NCBI GenBank assembly: GCA_003151515.1
Contig: PLXS01000009.1
Span: forward strand, 21,162 to 85,161
Origin: Opitutaceae bacterium
GTDB lineage: Bacteria > Verrucomicrobiota > Verrucomicrobiia > Opitutales > Opitutaceae
Direction of reading: 5' to 3'
Length of the DNA: 64,000 bases
Shown here: one piece after another, positions 17,201-25,580 of the stretch
Position numbering within the stretch: the stretch's first letter is position 1
Layout of the letters: every line of letters starts with the position of its first letter
The notes under the pieces: generated by a model
Databases searched by the model: none
Seen by the model: the letters and a program-made list of their open reading frames with translations, nothing else
Told to the model about the DNA's origin: nothing
Made by a program: the position numbers and the translations under genes

Positions 17201-18622
17201 TCAGACGTCGTAGTAGAGCTGGAACTCGTACGGGTGCGGGCGAAGGCGCACGGCGTCGTACTCGCCGACCTTCATCTCGATGTAGTTCTCGAGAAAGTCC
17301 CTCGAGAAGACGCCGCCCTTGAGCAGGAACGCATGGTCCTTCTCGAGCGCCTCGATCGCGCCCTTGAGCGAGTCCGGCACGTGCGGGACCTTCGCCTTCT
17401 CCTCGGGCGGCAGGTCGTAGAGGTTCTTCTCGAGCGGCTCGCCGGGATGGATCTTGTTGAGGACACCGTCCAGGCCCGCGAGGAGCATGGCCGCGTTCGC
17501 AAGGTACGGGCACGCCGCCGGGTCCGGGGTGCGGTACTCGATGCGCTTGGCCTTCGGGTTGGGGCTGTACGTCGGGATGCGGATCGATGCCGAACGGTTC
17601 CTCGCGGAATAGGCGAGGTTGACCGGCGCCTCGAATCCGGGCACGAGCCGCTTGTACGAATTGTTCGTCGGGTTGCAGATGGCGCAGAGGGCCGGTGCGT
17701 GCTTCAGGATGCCGCCGATATAATGGAGGGCAGTCTCGCTCAGGCCCGCATAGCCCGGGCCCGCGAAGAGGGGCTTGCCGTCCTTCCAAAGCGACTGGTG
17801 GGTGTGCATTCCGGAGCCGTTGTCCCCGAACAGGGGCTTCGGCATGAACGTCACGGTCTTGCCGTATTTGTAGGCGACGTTGCGGCACACGTACTTGTAC
17901 AGGCACATCTTGTCGGAGGTGCGCAGGAGCGTGTCGAAGACGATATCGATCTCTGCCTGGCCCGCGGTGGCCACCTCGTGGTGCTCGCGCTCGATCGCTA
18001 TGCCGAGGGAGATCATGGTGAGGATCATCTCGTTTCGGATGTCGATCAGCTTGTCCGAGGGGGCGACGGGGAAGTATCCCTCCTTGTGGCGGATCTTGTA
18101 GCCGAGGTTCGGAGAGCCGTTGTCCTCCTTGTCGCGTCCGCGGTTCCAGATGCCCTCGATCGAGTCGACCTTGTAGTGCGTCCCGTTCGAGGCTGTGTCA
18201 TAGGAGACGCCGTCAAAGATGAAGAACTCCGCCTCGGGGCCGAAGTAGGCCGTGTCCGCGACGCCCGTGCTCTTCAAGTAGGCCTCGGCCTTCTTCGCTA
18301 TGACGCGGGGATCGCGGTCGTACGGTTCCTTGGTGAGCGGGTCGTAGACATCGCAGGAGAGGGACAGCGTGGTATTCGCGGCAAACGGGTCTATGAAAGC
18401 CGTTGCGGGGTCCGGGAAGACGAGCATGTCCGACGAGTTGATCGCCCTCCATCCCCGGATCGACGATCCGTCGAAGCCGAGGCCCTCCGTGAATACCGAC
18501 TCGGTCAGCTCCGAGACCGGCACCGCGAAATGCTGCCAGGTGCCGAGGATGTCGCACAGCTTGAGGTCGACGATCTTCACTTCCTTGGACTTGGCCAGGC
18601 TGATCACTTCTTTGGATGTCAT
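17201..18622 (-). CDS. glnA: Type I glutamine synthetase
   Basis: This 473-residue enzyme makes glutamine from glutamate, ammonia and ATP. It shows FDGSSIRGW near residue 50, the catalytic [11 protein letters not shown] near residue 126, [11 protein letters not shown] near residue 270 and [13 protein letters not shown] near residue 320. NLYDLPPEE near residue 400 contains the tyrosine that is adenylylated in GSI-beta enzymes, so control by GlnE/GlnB-type modification is possible. AGGAGA lies 9 bp before the ATG. The gene is convergent with the kinase gene (8 bp apart) and divergent from the porin gene. No glnB or ntr gene is adjacent. Confidence 0.96.
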   Translation of the reverse strand: MTSKEVISLAKSKEVKIVDLKLCDILGTWQHFAVPVSELTESVFTEGLGFDGSSIRGWRAINSSDMLVFPDPATAFIDPFAANTTLSLSCDVYDPLTKEPYDRDPRVIAKKAEAYLKSTGVADTAYFGPEAEFFIFDGVSYDTASNGTHYKVDSIEGIWNRGRDKEDNGSPNLGYKIRHKEGYFPVAPSDKLIDIRNEMILTMISLGIAIEREHHEVATAGQAEIDIVFDTLLRTSDKMCLYKYVCRNVAYKYGKTVTFMPKPLFGDNGSGMHTHQSLWKDGKPLFAGPGYAGLSETALHYIGGILKHAPALCAICNPTNNSYKRLVPGFEAPVNLAYSARNRSASIRIPTYSPNPKAKRIEYRTPDPAACPYLANAAMLLAGLDGVLNKIHPGEPLEKNLYDLPPEEKAKVPHVPDSLKGAIEALEKDHAFLLKGGVFSRDFLENYIEMKVGEYDAVRLRPHPYEFQLYYDV

Positions 18623-18961
18623 GGTGGTGGCTCTCCTAGTTGTTTATTTGGATCGAATGCGAGTGGTATGGCTTTTAGCCGCGGGCGCCTAGCGGGCGCA
18701 ATCCAATCACGCAACCAGCCTAGGGAGCGCTGCGGCGACGGAAGACATTAAGAAAACATTAAGATATTGGGAGATGTTTAGCATATTTGATGCCCAATAA
18801 TGTTCTCTTAGGGCTTTTGGGGCCTGTTTTAACGATCTTGTTGGTTTGAAAGTGGGTTAGGTATCCCAGATGGCATCAATGCTGCTGAACCTGCAGACTC
18901 AGGCGACCGGCTTTAGCCGATCGCCCGTGCGAACCAACGACACACCCACCGCCTAACCGTA
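18623..18961. other. 339-bp divergent intergenic region between glnA and the porin gene
   Basis: There is no gene here. It is markedly more AT-rich than its surroundings around 18740-18850. It contains the CATTAA direct repeat at 18746-18762 and probably both promoters. I did not find a convincing sigma-54 (GG-N10-GC) element on either strand in the parts nearest glnA. Confidence 0.6.
18746..18762. promoter_or_regulatory. 11-bp-period direct repeat CATTAA-N5-CATTAA between glnA and the porin gene
   Basis: This is the same hexamer pair and the same spacing as at 13284-13300, extended here to ACATTAAG-aaa-ACATTAAG. Read on the minus strand it is CTTAAT-N5-CTTAAT. That equals the enterobacterial PmrA-box layout, though binding by such a regulator here is only an inference. 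It is about 125 bp from the glnA ATG and 200 bp from the porin ATG. Confidence 0.55.
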
Positions 18962-20206
18962 ATGAATAAGAAACTGAATCCGATCCGCCTGCTGGGCGCC
19001 CTGTTGGCCTTGGCGGCCTCCGGCCGCGCCCAGACCGCCACGCCCGCAACGCCGGCGGCGCCGGCAACGACGACACCGGCGGCGACCACGCCGGCCGCAG
19101 CTACGCCTGCAGCGCCTCCCACATCCCCCGTTTCAACTCCTTCCATGGAGGGCCCGCTCGCGGTGAATGTGAAGCCCGAGAGCTTCGACATCCCGGACTT
19201 CGGGAAGATCTACGTCTCGGGGGCGGTGACGGGCATCGGGTTGTATGAGGACACGCTGTTTTCGGGCGACCGCAGGGACCTCGCCGACGTGAGCAACGCC
19301 CAGGTCTTCGTTCAGAAGGTTGACGGCGCATTCCAGTTCTTCATCCAGGCCGGCGTGTATTCGCTGCCGTCCCTCGGCGCGGGTTACGTTACCTCCGGAA
19401 CCGAGACAACCAATACGTACGGACCGCTTCCGCAGGCCTTCGTCAAGTTTGTGAGCGGCAACTTTTCGCTCGAGGCAGGCAAGCTGCCGACGATCTGCGG
19501 CGCCGAATACACGTTCACCTACGAGAACATGAACATCGAGCGCGGGCTCCTCTGGAACCAGGAGAACGCCGTCAACAGGGGCGTGCAGGCGAATTACACC
19601 GCGGGCCCGGTGCTCGTCCAGGTTTCATGGAACGACGGCTATTACTCGGACCGCTTCAATTGGCTCTCGGGCGCGGTCACATGGACCATCAACAGCTCAA
19701 ACACGCTGGAATTCATGTCCATGGGCAACATCGGGACGACCGACTATGGGACCCTTGCGACACCCCTGTACCTGAACAATCAGAGCAACATGGAGAACCT
19801 GATCTACTCGTACGCTTCCGGCGCGTGGACCGTCCAGCCCTACCTGCAGTACGGCGAGACAAAGACGGGCGCGAACATCGGAATCGCCAAGGCGAGCTCA
19901 ACGACGGGCGCCGCCCTGTTGGTCAACTATGCGGTTCCAAACACGAGCTTCAATCTGTCGGGGCGCGTCGAGTACATCTCCTCGTCGGGCAGTGCGACCG
20001 ACGGCTCTGTCAATCTGCTCTACGGTCCCGGCAGCAAGGCCTGGTCGTTCACGTTCACACCGTCCTACCAGGCCGGAGTCCTCTTCACGCGAGTGGAGGT
20101 ATCGGTCGTCCAGGCGTCGAGCGTTGTCAGCGGCATGGGGCTCGGGCCAAACGGCAGGAACACCGAGCAGTTCCGACTGGCGATAGAGACAGGCATCCTA
20201 TTCTAG
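18962..20206 (+). CDS. BBP2/OmpL-type outer-membrane beta-barrel porin
   Basis: This 414-residue protein has a signal peptide (cut after about residue 23, SGRAQ). A Pro/Ala/Thr low-complexity linker covers residues 25-60. The rest is a long region of alternating amphipathic strands ending in the terminal Phe expected of an outer-membrane barrel (ETGILF). Motifs such as IYVSGAVTGIGLYEDTLFSG and FSLEAGKLPTICGAEYT fit the putative beta-barrel porin-2 family that is abundant in Verrucomicrobiota. It is likely a diffusion channel for small solutes. It is divergent from glnA, and a clear terminator follows. Confidence 0.82.
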   Translation: MNKKLNPIRLLGALLALAASGRAQTATPATPAAPATTTPAATTPAAATPAAPPTSPVSTPSMEGPLAVNVKPESFDIPDFGKIYVSGAVTGIGLYEDTLFSGDRRDLADVSNAQVFVQKVDGAFQFFIQAGVYSLPSLGAGYVTSGTETTNTYGPLPQAFVKFVSGNFSLEAGKLPTICGAEYTFTYENMNIERGLLWNQENAVNRGVQANYTAGPVLVQVSWNDGYYSDRFNWLSGAVTWTINSSNTLEFMSMGNIGTTDYGTLATPLYLNNQSNMENLIYSYASGAWTVQPYLQYGETKTGANIGIAKASSTTGAALLVNYAVPNTSFNLSGRVEYISSSGSATDGSVNLLYGPGSKAWSFTFTPSYQAGVLFTRVEVSVVQASSVVSGMGLGPNGRNTEQFRLAIETGILF

Positions 20207-20254
20207 GCTAGGCGTTCCATTTCGACCCCCGCGACTTTCCAGCAGCCGCGCCTT

Positions 20255-20287
20255 GCCCGTTCCCCTGCCAGGGGGCGGGCTTTTCTT
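20255..20287 (+). terminator. Intrinsic terminator after the porin gene
   Basis: The nested stem GCCCG..CCCCTG-c-CAGGGG..CGGGC is followed by TTTTCTTT, 48 bp after the porin stop. It separates the porin gene from the arnA decarboxylase gene. Confidence 0.85.
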
Positions 20288-20354
20288 TGGGGGCACACGG
20301 AGCCGTTCTTTCGTGTCATTTTCGGGAATTCGTGGTTAATCGACCCCACCCATC

Positions 20355-21392
20355 ATGCCCCTACGCGTCCTCATCCTCGGTGCCAACGGCTTCATAGGCA
20401 GCTCCCTGACCCACGCCATCCTGACGCAGAAGGACTGGGAGGTGTACGGCATGGACGTCGGCGACCACAAGCTCGGCGACTGCCTCGGCCACCCCCGCTT
20501 CAGGTTCGTCGAGGGCGACATCACGATCTCGCGCGAGTGGATCGAGTACCACGTGAAGAAATGCGACGCGGTCCTGCCGCTCGTGGCGATAGCGAACCCG
20601 GTGCAGTACGTGAAGGACCCCCTGAGGGTCTTCGAGCTGGATTTCGAGGCCAACCTCGAGATCGTGCGCAAGTGCGCAAAGTACAAGAAGCGCATCATCT
20701 TCCCGTCGACCTCCGAGGTCTACGGGATGTGCCCTGACAGCGAGCTCAACGAGGAGACGAGCGCGCTCGTCTACGGGCCGATCGAGCGCCAGCGCTGGAT
20801 ATACGCCTGCTCGAAGCAGCTCCTCGACAGAGTGATCTACGCCTACGGCGTGCGCGACAACGCCGACTACACGCTCTTCCGGCCCTTCAACTGGATCGGG
20901 CCCAAGCTGGACAACGTCCTCGAGCCCAAGGAGGGGAGCTCCCGGCTCTTCACGCAGTTCATCTCCAACGTCATCTTTGAGAAGCCGCTGCAGCTGGTCG
21001 ACGGTGGCAGGCAGGGCCGCTCCTTCACCTACATTGACGACGGCGTCGACGCGCTCCTGCGGATCATCGAGAACAAGGGGGGCAGGGCGTCGCGCCAGAT
21101 CTTCAACATTGGCAACCCCGGCAACAACGTGAGCGTGGCGCAGCTCGCCAAGCTGATCATCGCCGCGTTCAAGGACTTCCCGGAATACCGGGAGCAGGCG
21201 GCGCGGGCCAGGACCGTGGTCGTGTCCTCGGGCAAGTACTTCGGCAAGTACTACCAGGACATCCAGCGGCGCGTCCCGTCCGTCGCGGCGATCAGGAGGC
21301 AGCTCGGGTGGAGGCCGAAGGTCGACCTGAGGACGGCGATCAAACTGACCCTCGAGTACCACCTGGCGCACAAGGACTACCAGCTGGACTGA
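20355..21392 (+). CDS. arnA: UDP-glucuronate decarboxylase (C-terminal half of ArnA as a separate protein)
   Basis: This 345-residue short-chain dehydrogenase oxidises and decarboxylates UDP-glucuronate to UDP-Ara4O. The NAD loop is GANGFIGSSL at residues 9-18. The ArnA-specific stretches are WIEYHVKKCDAVLPLVAIA and ELDFEANLEIVRKCAKY. Catalytic Ser/Glu are in FPSTSEVYGM, and Tyr/Lys are in YACSKQLLDR. RSFTYIDDG carries the Arg corresponding to the ArnA general acid. In enterobacteria this domain is fused behind the formyltransferase, which here is encoded 7 kb upstream at 12252-13157. It is followed directly by arnD (5 bp). Confidence 0.92.
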   Translation: MPLRVLILGANGFIGSSLTHAILTQKDWEVYGMDVGDHKLGDCLGHPRFRFVEGDITISREWIEYHVKKCDAVLPLVAIANPVQYVKDPLRVFELDFEANLEIVRKCAKYKKRIIFPSTSEVYGMCPDSELNEETSALVYGPIERQRWIYACSKQLLDRVIYAYGVRDNADYTLFRPFNWIGPKLDNVLEPKEGSSRLFTQFISNVIFEKPLQLVDGGRQGRSFTYIDDGVDALLRIIENKGGRASRQIFNIGNPGNNVSVAQLAKLIIAAFKDFPEYREQAARARTVVVSSGKYFGKYYQDIQRRVPSVAAIRRQLGWRPKVDLRTAIKLTLEYHLAHKDYQLD

Positions 21393-21397
21393 CCGCC

Positions 21398-22300
21398 ATG
21401 GCGGTGCGACTCGCGCTCAAGGTTGACGTCGACACCGATCGCGGCACGCGCGAGGGCGTTCCCAGCCTCGCGGCGGACCTGCGGGAGTTCGGGGCGCCGG
21501 CGTGCTTCCTGTTCTCGCTTGGCCCCGACCAGACCGGCCGGGCGATCACCCGGGTCTTCCGGCCGGGATTCTTCGGAAAGGTGAGCCGAACGAGCGTCGT
21601 CGAGCTCTACGGGATCCGCACCCTCCTGAACGGGACGCTCCTGCCGGCCCCGCACATCGGCCGGCGAAACGCGGACGCGATGAGGGCGGTGCGAGACGCG
21701 GGCTTCGAGGTCGGGATCCACAGCTACAACCACTACCGCTGGCAGGATCACGTGCAGGGGATGGACCTCGCCGCGGTGCGCTCCGAGTTCGGCGCGGCGC
21801 GCTCGGAGTTCGCGCGGATCTTCGGCGCCGAGGCGCAGACCGCCGGCGCGGCGGGCTGGCAGAGCAACGAGCGGAGCAGGCGGGTGTACGAAGAGGCGAA
21901 CCTCCTGTACTCGAGCGACACGCGCGGCACCTGCCCCTTCTTCCCGAGGATCGGCGGGAACGTGTTCCGCACGCTCGAGGTGCCGAGCACGCTGCCGACC
22001 CTGGACGAGCTCATGGGAAGGCCCGAGTTTCCGGACGCCACGCTGGCGGCCCACCTGATGTCGCTGCTCAAGCCGGACCGGCTCAACGTGTTCACGCTCC
22101 ATGCGGAGATCGAGGGGATGGGCCGGCGGGGCATCTTCCGCGAGTTCCTCGCGGCATGCCGCTCGGCGGGCATCGAGTTCGTGGGGCTGGGGGACGAGGC
22201 CCGCGCGCTCCTGGCCGACCGCGGCGCCATCCCCGTGTGCGACCAGGCCATGGCCTCGATCGACGGTCGAAGCGGTCTCATCGCGACCCAGGCCGCCTGA
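21398..22300 (+). CDS. arnD: Undecaprenyl-phosphate Ara4FN deformylase ArnD
   Basis: This 300-residue polysaccharide-deacetylase-fold protein removes the formyl group after ArnC, on the inner membrane. It opens with the ArnD signature KVDVDTDRGTREGVPSL, which includes the metal-binding Asp. It continues with VGIHSYNHYRWQDHV (metal His) and AAGWQSNERSRRVYEE, and LNVFTLHAEIEGMG carries the C-terminal His. The ATG at 21398 lies 5 bp after the decarboxylase stop. The gene is convergent with the LptF/G gene (11 bp). Confidence 0.92.
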   Translation: MAVRLALKVDVDTDRGTREGVPSLAADLREFGAPACFLFSLGPDQTGRAITRVFRPGFFGKVSRTSVVELYGIRTLLNGTLLPAPHIGRRNADAMRAVRDAGFEVGIHSYNHYRWQDHVQGMDLAAVRSEFGAARSEFARIFGAEAQTAGAAGWQSNERSRRVYEEANLLYSSDTRGTCPFFPRIGGNVFRTLEVPSTLPTLDELMGRPEFPDATLAAHLMSLLKPDRLNVFTLHAEIEGMGRRGIFREFLAACRSAGIEFVGLGDEARALLADRGAIPVCDQAMASIDGRSGLIATQAA

Positions 22301-22311
22301 CGGCCGCGCCC

Positions 22312-23457
22312 CTACGCGCGGTCCAGCCTGCTCAGGAGCCACAGCCCGAGGCACAAAAAGAGCATGTTCGGCACCCAGAGCAGGATCTCGGGATGGTACT
22401 CCGGGTGGTTGTCCAGCAGCTTGATCGCGTCGATGATGCAGTAGTAAGCGAGGGCCAGGAGCACGGCGATGCCCAGGTTCGCGCTGGTCTCCCGCCGCGA
22501 GACCCTGATGCCCAGCGGCACGCCGACCAGGGCGAACGAGATGATGGCCAAGGCCATGTTGAGCTTGTCCTGGATGGTCAGGGAGACCAGGAGCAGGCTG
22601 TGCTCATGCGCCGCCTCGCCGCCCGGCGGGATTTTCTCGCGCAGGATCCTCGACTTCTCGGCCATGAGCTCGCCGTAGGTCATCCACGGGAGCTTCTGGT
22701 GCACGGTTTGGACGCCGAAGTAGCGCGCCAGCGAGAGCCGGAACGGGTCGATCTCCCCGAACGAGTTGATCTTCAGGGGCTGCGTGAAGTCGTCCGGGGC
22801 GCTTCGGTCGTGCTCCTCGATCCTCGCGCGCTCGAGCTTCACGATGAACTCGTTCGTCGCCTCGTCGTAGTCGACGCTCCCGGACTCCGCGCGCACGAAT
22901 CGGACGACGCGACGCTCGGCGTCCAGCTGCCAGAGCCAGAAGTCATACACGGAGGAGCCCTCCATCGAACCCACGTAGACCACGTAGCCCGGGAACTCGC
23001 GGATGAACGTCCTCGGGCGGATGAAGCTCAGGGGGTTCGCGCGCATGGCCGCCGCGAATTCCCTGTGGTACTGCACCCGCGACCAGGGCATCGACTCGAA
23101 GTTGACCCGCAGGCCCGCGGCGCCGCCGATGATCGCTAGAAAGAAGACCGGTGCGGCGATCCTCGGGATGCTCAGGCCGGCGGCGCGCATCGCCGTGACC
23201 TCGCTGTCCGAGGAGAGCCTGCCGAGCGTCAGGAGCACCCCGGTGAGCACGCCCAGCGGGAGCGCGTAGTAGATGACGAACGGCAGCAGGAGGAGGACCA
23301 GCCTAACGAACGTGAGAAGCGCCAGCTGGCCCGACAGCATCGGGCCCATCAGGTCGCGCAAGATATTGCCCGCCATGAGCACGAACGCGAACAGGCACAT
23401 GGCCGCGATGGTCGTCACGAGCACGCTCCCGAAGATGTGGCGGTCGAGCAGGTTCAC
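22312..23457 (-). CDS. LptF/LptG family permease (YjgP/YjgQ)
   Basis: This 381-residue protein has three N-terminal and three C-terminal membrane helices around a periplasmic beta-jellyroll region (roughly residues 130-270). This is the LptF/LptG plan of the LPS-extracting ABC complex LptB2FG. The opening MNLLDRHIFGSVLVTT and TIQDKLNMALAIISFALVGVPLGIR are family-typical. It starts with GTG overlapping the TGA of the histidine-kinase gene (GTGA). Whether it is F or G cannot be settled here. A second paralogue would be needed and is not in the window. Confidence 0.88.
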   Translation of the reverse strand: MNLLDRHIFGSVLVTTIAAMCLFAFVLMAGNILRDLMGPMLSGQLALLTFVRLVLLLLPFVIYYALPLGVLTGVLLTLGRLSSDSEVTAMRAAGLSIPRIAAPVFFLAIIGGAAGLRVNFESMPWSRVQYHREFAAAMRANPLSFIRPRTFIREFPGYVVYVGSMEGSSVYDFWLWQLDAERRVVRFVRAESGSVDYDEATNEFIVKLERARIEEHDRSAPDDFTQPLKINSFGEIDPFRLSLARYFGVQTVHQKLPWMTYGELMAEKSRILREKIPPGGEAAHEHSLLLVSLTIQDKLNMALAIISFALVGVPLGIRVSRRETSANLGIAVLLALAYYCIIDAIKLLDNHPEYHPEILLWVPNMLFLCLGLWLLSRLDRA

Positions 23458-25436
23458 GCGGCCGCCCCCGTCATCGCGGCGTGGGCCATGCGCACCAGCT
23501 TCTCGACGGTGAAGGGCTTCTCGAGGAAGTAGCGCACGCCGTTCTCGGCCGCGTCGCCGCGGTTCTCGACGGAGGCGTAGCCGCTTGAGGCGATCACCGG
23601 CAGCTCGGGCGCCAGCCGGCGCAGCGCCGCTATGGTCTGGATTCCGTCCAGGCCCGGCATCTGGATGTCGACGATAGCAAGGGAGAAGCTTCCCGGGGAA
23701 TTCCTCGCGATCTCGAGGGCCTCGGCGCCGCCCTTGGCCTTGGTCACCAGGAAGCCAAAGTGCTCGAGCGAGCTGGTCATGATCTGGCGCACGGAATCCT
23801 CGTCGTCGACGACCAGGATGCGCTCGCCGTGGCCCCGCGGCGCCAGCTCCGGGGCCCTGGCCTCGGCGGCCGCGGGCCTCTCCGCGGCGGCCTCCGTCGC
23901 GGGCAGGAACACCGAGAAGGTGGTGCCGGCGCCCTCCCTTGAGACGAACGTGATGAAGCCGGCGTGGGCCTTCGCTATCGACCGGGCCGTGGAGAGGCCC
24001 AGGCCGCTTCCACGGCCGACGGCCTTGGTCGTGAAGAACGGGTCGAAGACCTGCCCCTTGAGGATGTCCGGTATGCCGGTGCCGGTGTCCGCGAGGTCAA
24101 GGCGCACGAAGAAGCCCGGCACCGCGTCCGGGTGCGGTCGCGGGGCGTTAGGGGAGACGGTATCGGCGCGCGCGGAGATCGAGAGCCTCCCGCCCGAGGG
24201 CATGGCGTCCCGCGCGTTGACGCAGAGGTTCAGGAGCAGCTGGTGCAGCTGCGCCGGGTCGCCCAGGATGGCGGGCGTGCCCTCGGCGATCGCGACGTCG
24301 ATGCGGACCGACTTGGGGAACGTGCCCTCGAGGAACGTGCGGATCTCGCCCAGGAGCGAGAGCGGGTCCACCGCGACCCGCGGGCCCTCCATCCCGCGCG
24401 CGAACAGGAGGATCTGGCGCACGAGCTCCGCGCCGCGCTTGGCGTTGTCCTTGACGACCCCGAGGAGCTGGCGCCCTTCGGTGTCGAGCACCTTCTCCTC
24501 GAGCAGGTCCCCGGCCATCATGACGGGCGCCAGGATGTTGTTCAGGTCGTGCGCGATGCCGCCGGCCAGGGTTCCGATGCTCTCGAGGCGCTGGTTCTGG
24601 ATCACCTGGCTCTCGAGGAGCTTCCTCTCCGTGATGTCCAGGATGAAGCCCTCGAGGATGCGCGTGGCGCTGTCCGGGGAGTGGACGACGCGGCCTCGGT
24701 CGAGGACCCATTTTATGGCGCCACTGCGGGCGCGGATCCGGTACGTGAGCTCGAAGGAGCCGTTCTGGCCCGTCGCGGCTGCGACGGCATCGCGCACGCC
24801 CTTGCGGTCCTCGGGGTGGATGATCTCCTCGAAGCTCGTCAGGCGGTTCCCGATGAGGTCCCCTGCGTCGTAGCCCGTGAGGACGGCGCAGCCGGCGCTC
24901 ACGAACTCCTTCGTCCACTGGTTGTCGTCGCGGCAGCGGTATGCCATCCCGGGCAGGTTGCTGAACAGGGCCTCCATGGTCTGCTCGTGCTCGCGAAGCG
25001 CGCTCTCGACCCTCTTGCGCTCCGTGATGTCGCGCTCGATGAACACGAAGTACTCGGTGCCCTCCTGGGGGACCTTCACGGAGCTGGCCTCGATCTCGAC
25101 CCAGAAGGGGGTGCCGTCCTTCCTGTAGTTGAGCAGCTCGGCGCGGACGTGCCTGCGGGCGCCGAGCGCCGCCTCGATGCGCCGGAGCTCGTCCACGGGC
25201 GTCTTCGGCCCCTGCAGGAAGCGCGGCGACCTGCCCAGGACCTCCGCGGCGCTGTAGCCGGTGGTGGCCTCGAAGGCCGGGTTCACGTAGACGATGCGCG
25301 GGCCGGGCTCGCCCAAGGGATGGGTCTCGGTCACTATCACGATGTCGCTGATCCTCTCGATGGCCATCGCGGCCAAGTCCGGAGGGAGAGCGGTCAACGA
25401 GCGGACGGCACTGATGGAACGCGGGGTCTGACCCAT
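23454..25436 (-). CDS. Hybrid sensor histidine kinase with two PAS domains and a C-terminal receiver
   Basis: This 660-residue protein has no membrane helix, so it is cytoplasmic. PAS/PAC 1 covers residues 20-140 (YVNPAFEATTGYSAAEVLGR, FVFIERDITERK). PAS 2 covers 150-270. The HisKA phospho-acceptor is in GGIAHDLNNILAPVMMAG near residue 295. HATPase_c has LCVNARDAMPSGG, DTGTGIP and GSGLGLSTA. The receiver at 540-655 has VVDDED, the phospho-Asp in AIVDIQMPG and FLEKPF. The order PAS-HK-REC matches soluble hybrid kinases. It is translationally coupled to the LptF/G gene. No output regulator is nearby. Confidence 0.93.
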   Translation of the reverse strand: MGQTPRSISAVRSLTALPPDLAAMAIERISDIVIVTETHPLGEPGPRIVYVNPAFEATTGYSAAEVLGRSPRFLQGPKTPVDELRRIEAALGARRHVRAELLNYRKDGTPFWVEIEASSVKVPQEGTEYFVFIERDITERKRVESALREHEQTMEALFSNLPGMAYRCRDDNQWTKEFVSAGCAVLTGYDAGDLIGNRLTSFEEIIHPEDRKGVRDAVAAATGQNGSFELTYRIRARSGAIKWVLDRGRVVHSPDSATRILEGFILDITERKLLESQVIQNQRLESIGTLAGGIAHDLNNILAPVMMAGDLLEEKVLDTEGRQLLGVVKDNAKRGAELVRQILLFARGMEGPRVAVDPLSLLGEIRTFLEGTFPKSVRIDVAIAEGTPAILGDPAQLHQLLLNLCVNARDAMPSGGRLSISARADTVSPNAPRPHPDAVPGFFVRLDLADTGTGIPDILKGQVFDPFFTTKAVGRGSGLGLSTARSIAKAHAGFITFVSREGAGTTFSVFLPATEAAAERPAAAEARAPELAPRGHGERILVVDDEDSVRQIMTSSLEHFGFLVTKAKGGAEALEIARNSPGSFSLAIVDIQMPGLDGIQTIAALRRLAPELPVIASSGYASVENRGDAAENGVRYFLEKPFTVEKLVRMAHAAMTGAAA

Positions 25437-25507
25437 TGTTATCCGGATATATAGGGGCGGCGGGAGCGCGCCTAAAGCGAATAGTGCAAATTATGTCGCT
25501 TTGACCG

Positions 25508-25529
25508 TGCCCGAGGGGGCAGATTTTTT
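25508..25529 (+). terminator. Terminator-like hairpin in the TPR gene leader
   Basis: TGCCC-gagg-GGGCA is followed by GATTTTTT on the plus strand, about 50 bp upstream of the TPR gene and with no plus-strand gene before it in this gap. The stem is short (5 bp). It could end a short leader or small RNA, or be chance. Confidence 0.3.
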
Positions 25530-25580
25530 GAACGTGGGCGGGGACCGGCTGTCCACGGGGGTCTTCCCCTCCCGCAACTG

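Noticed and set aside
19030..19140. Repetitive ACGCCGGC-like DNA at the start of the porin gene
   Set aside because: It encodes a Pro/Ala/Thr linker. It is codon-level low complexity, not a CRISPR array or an independent repeat.
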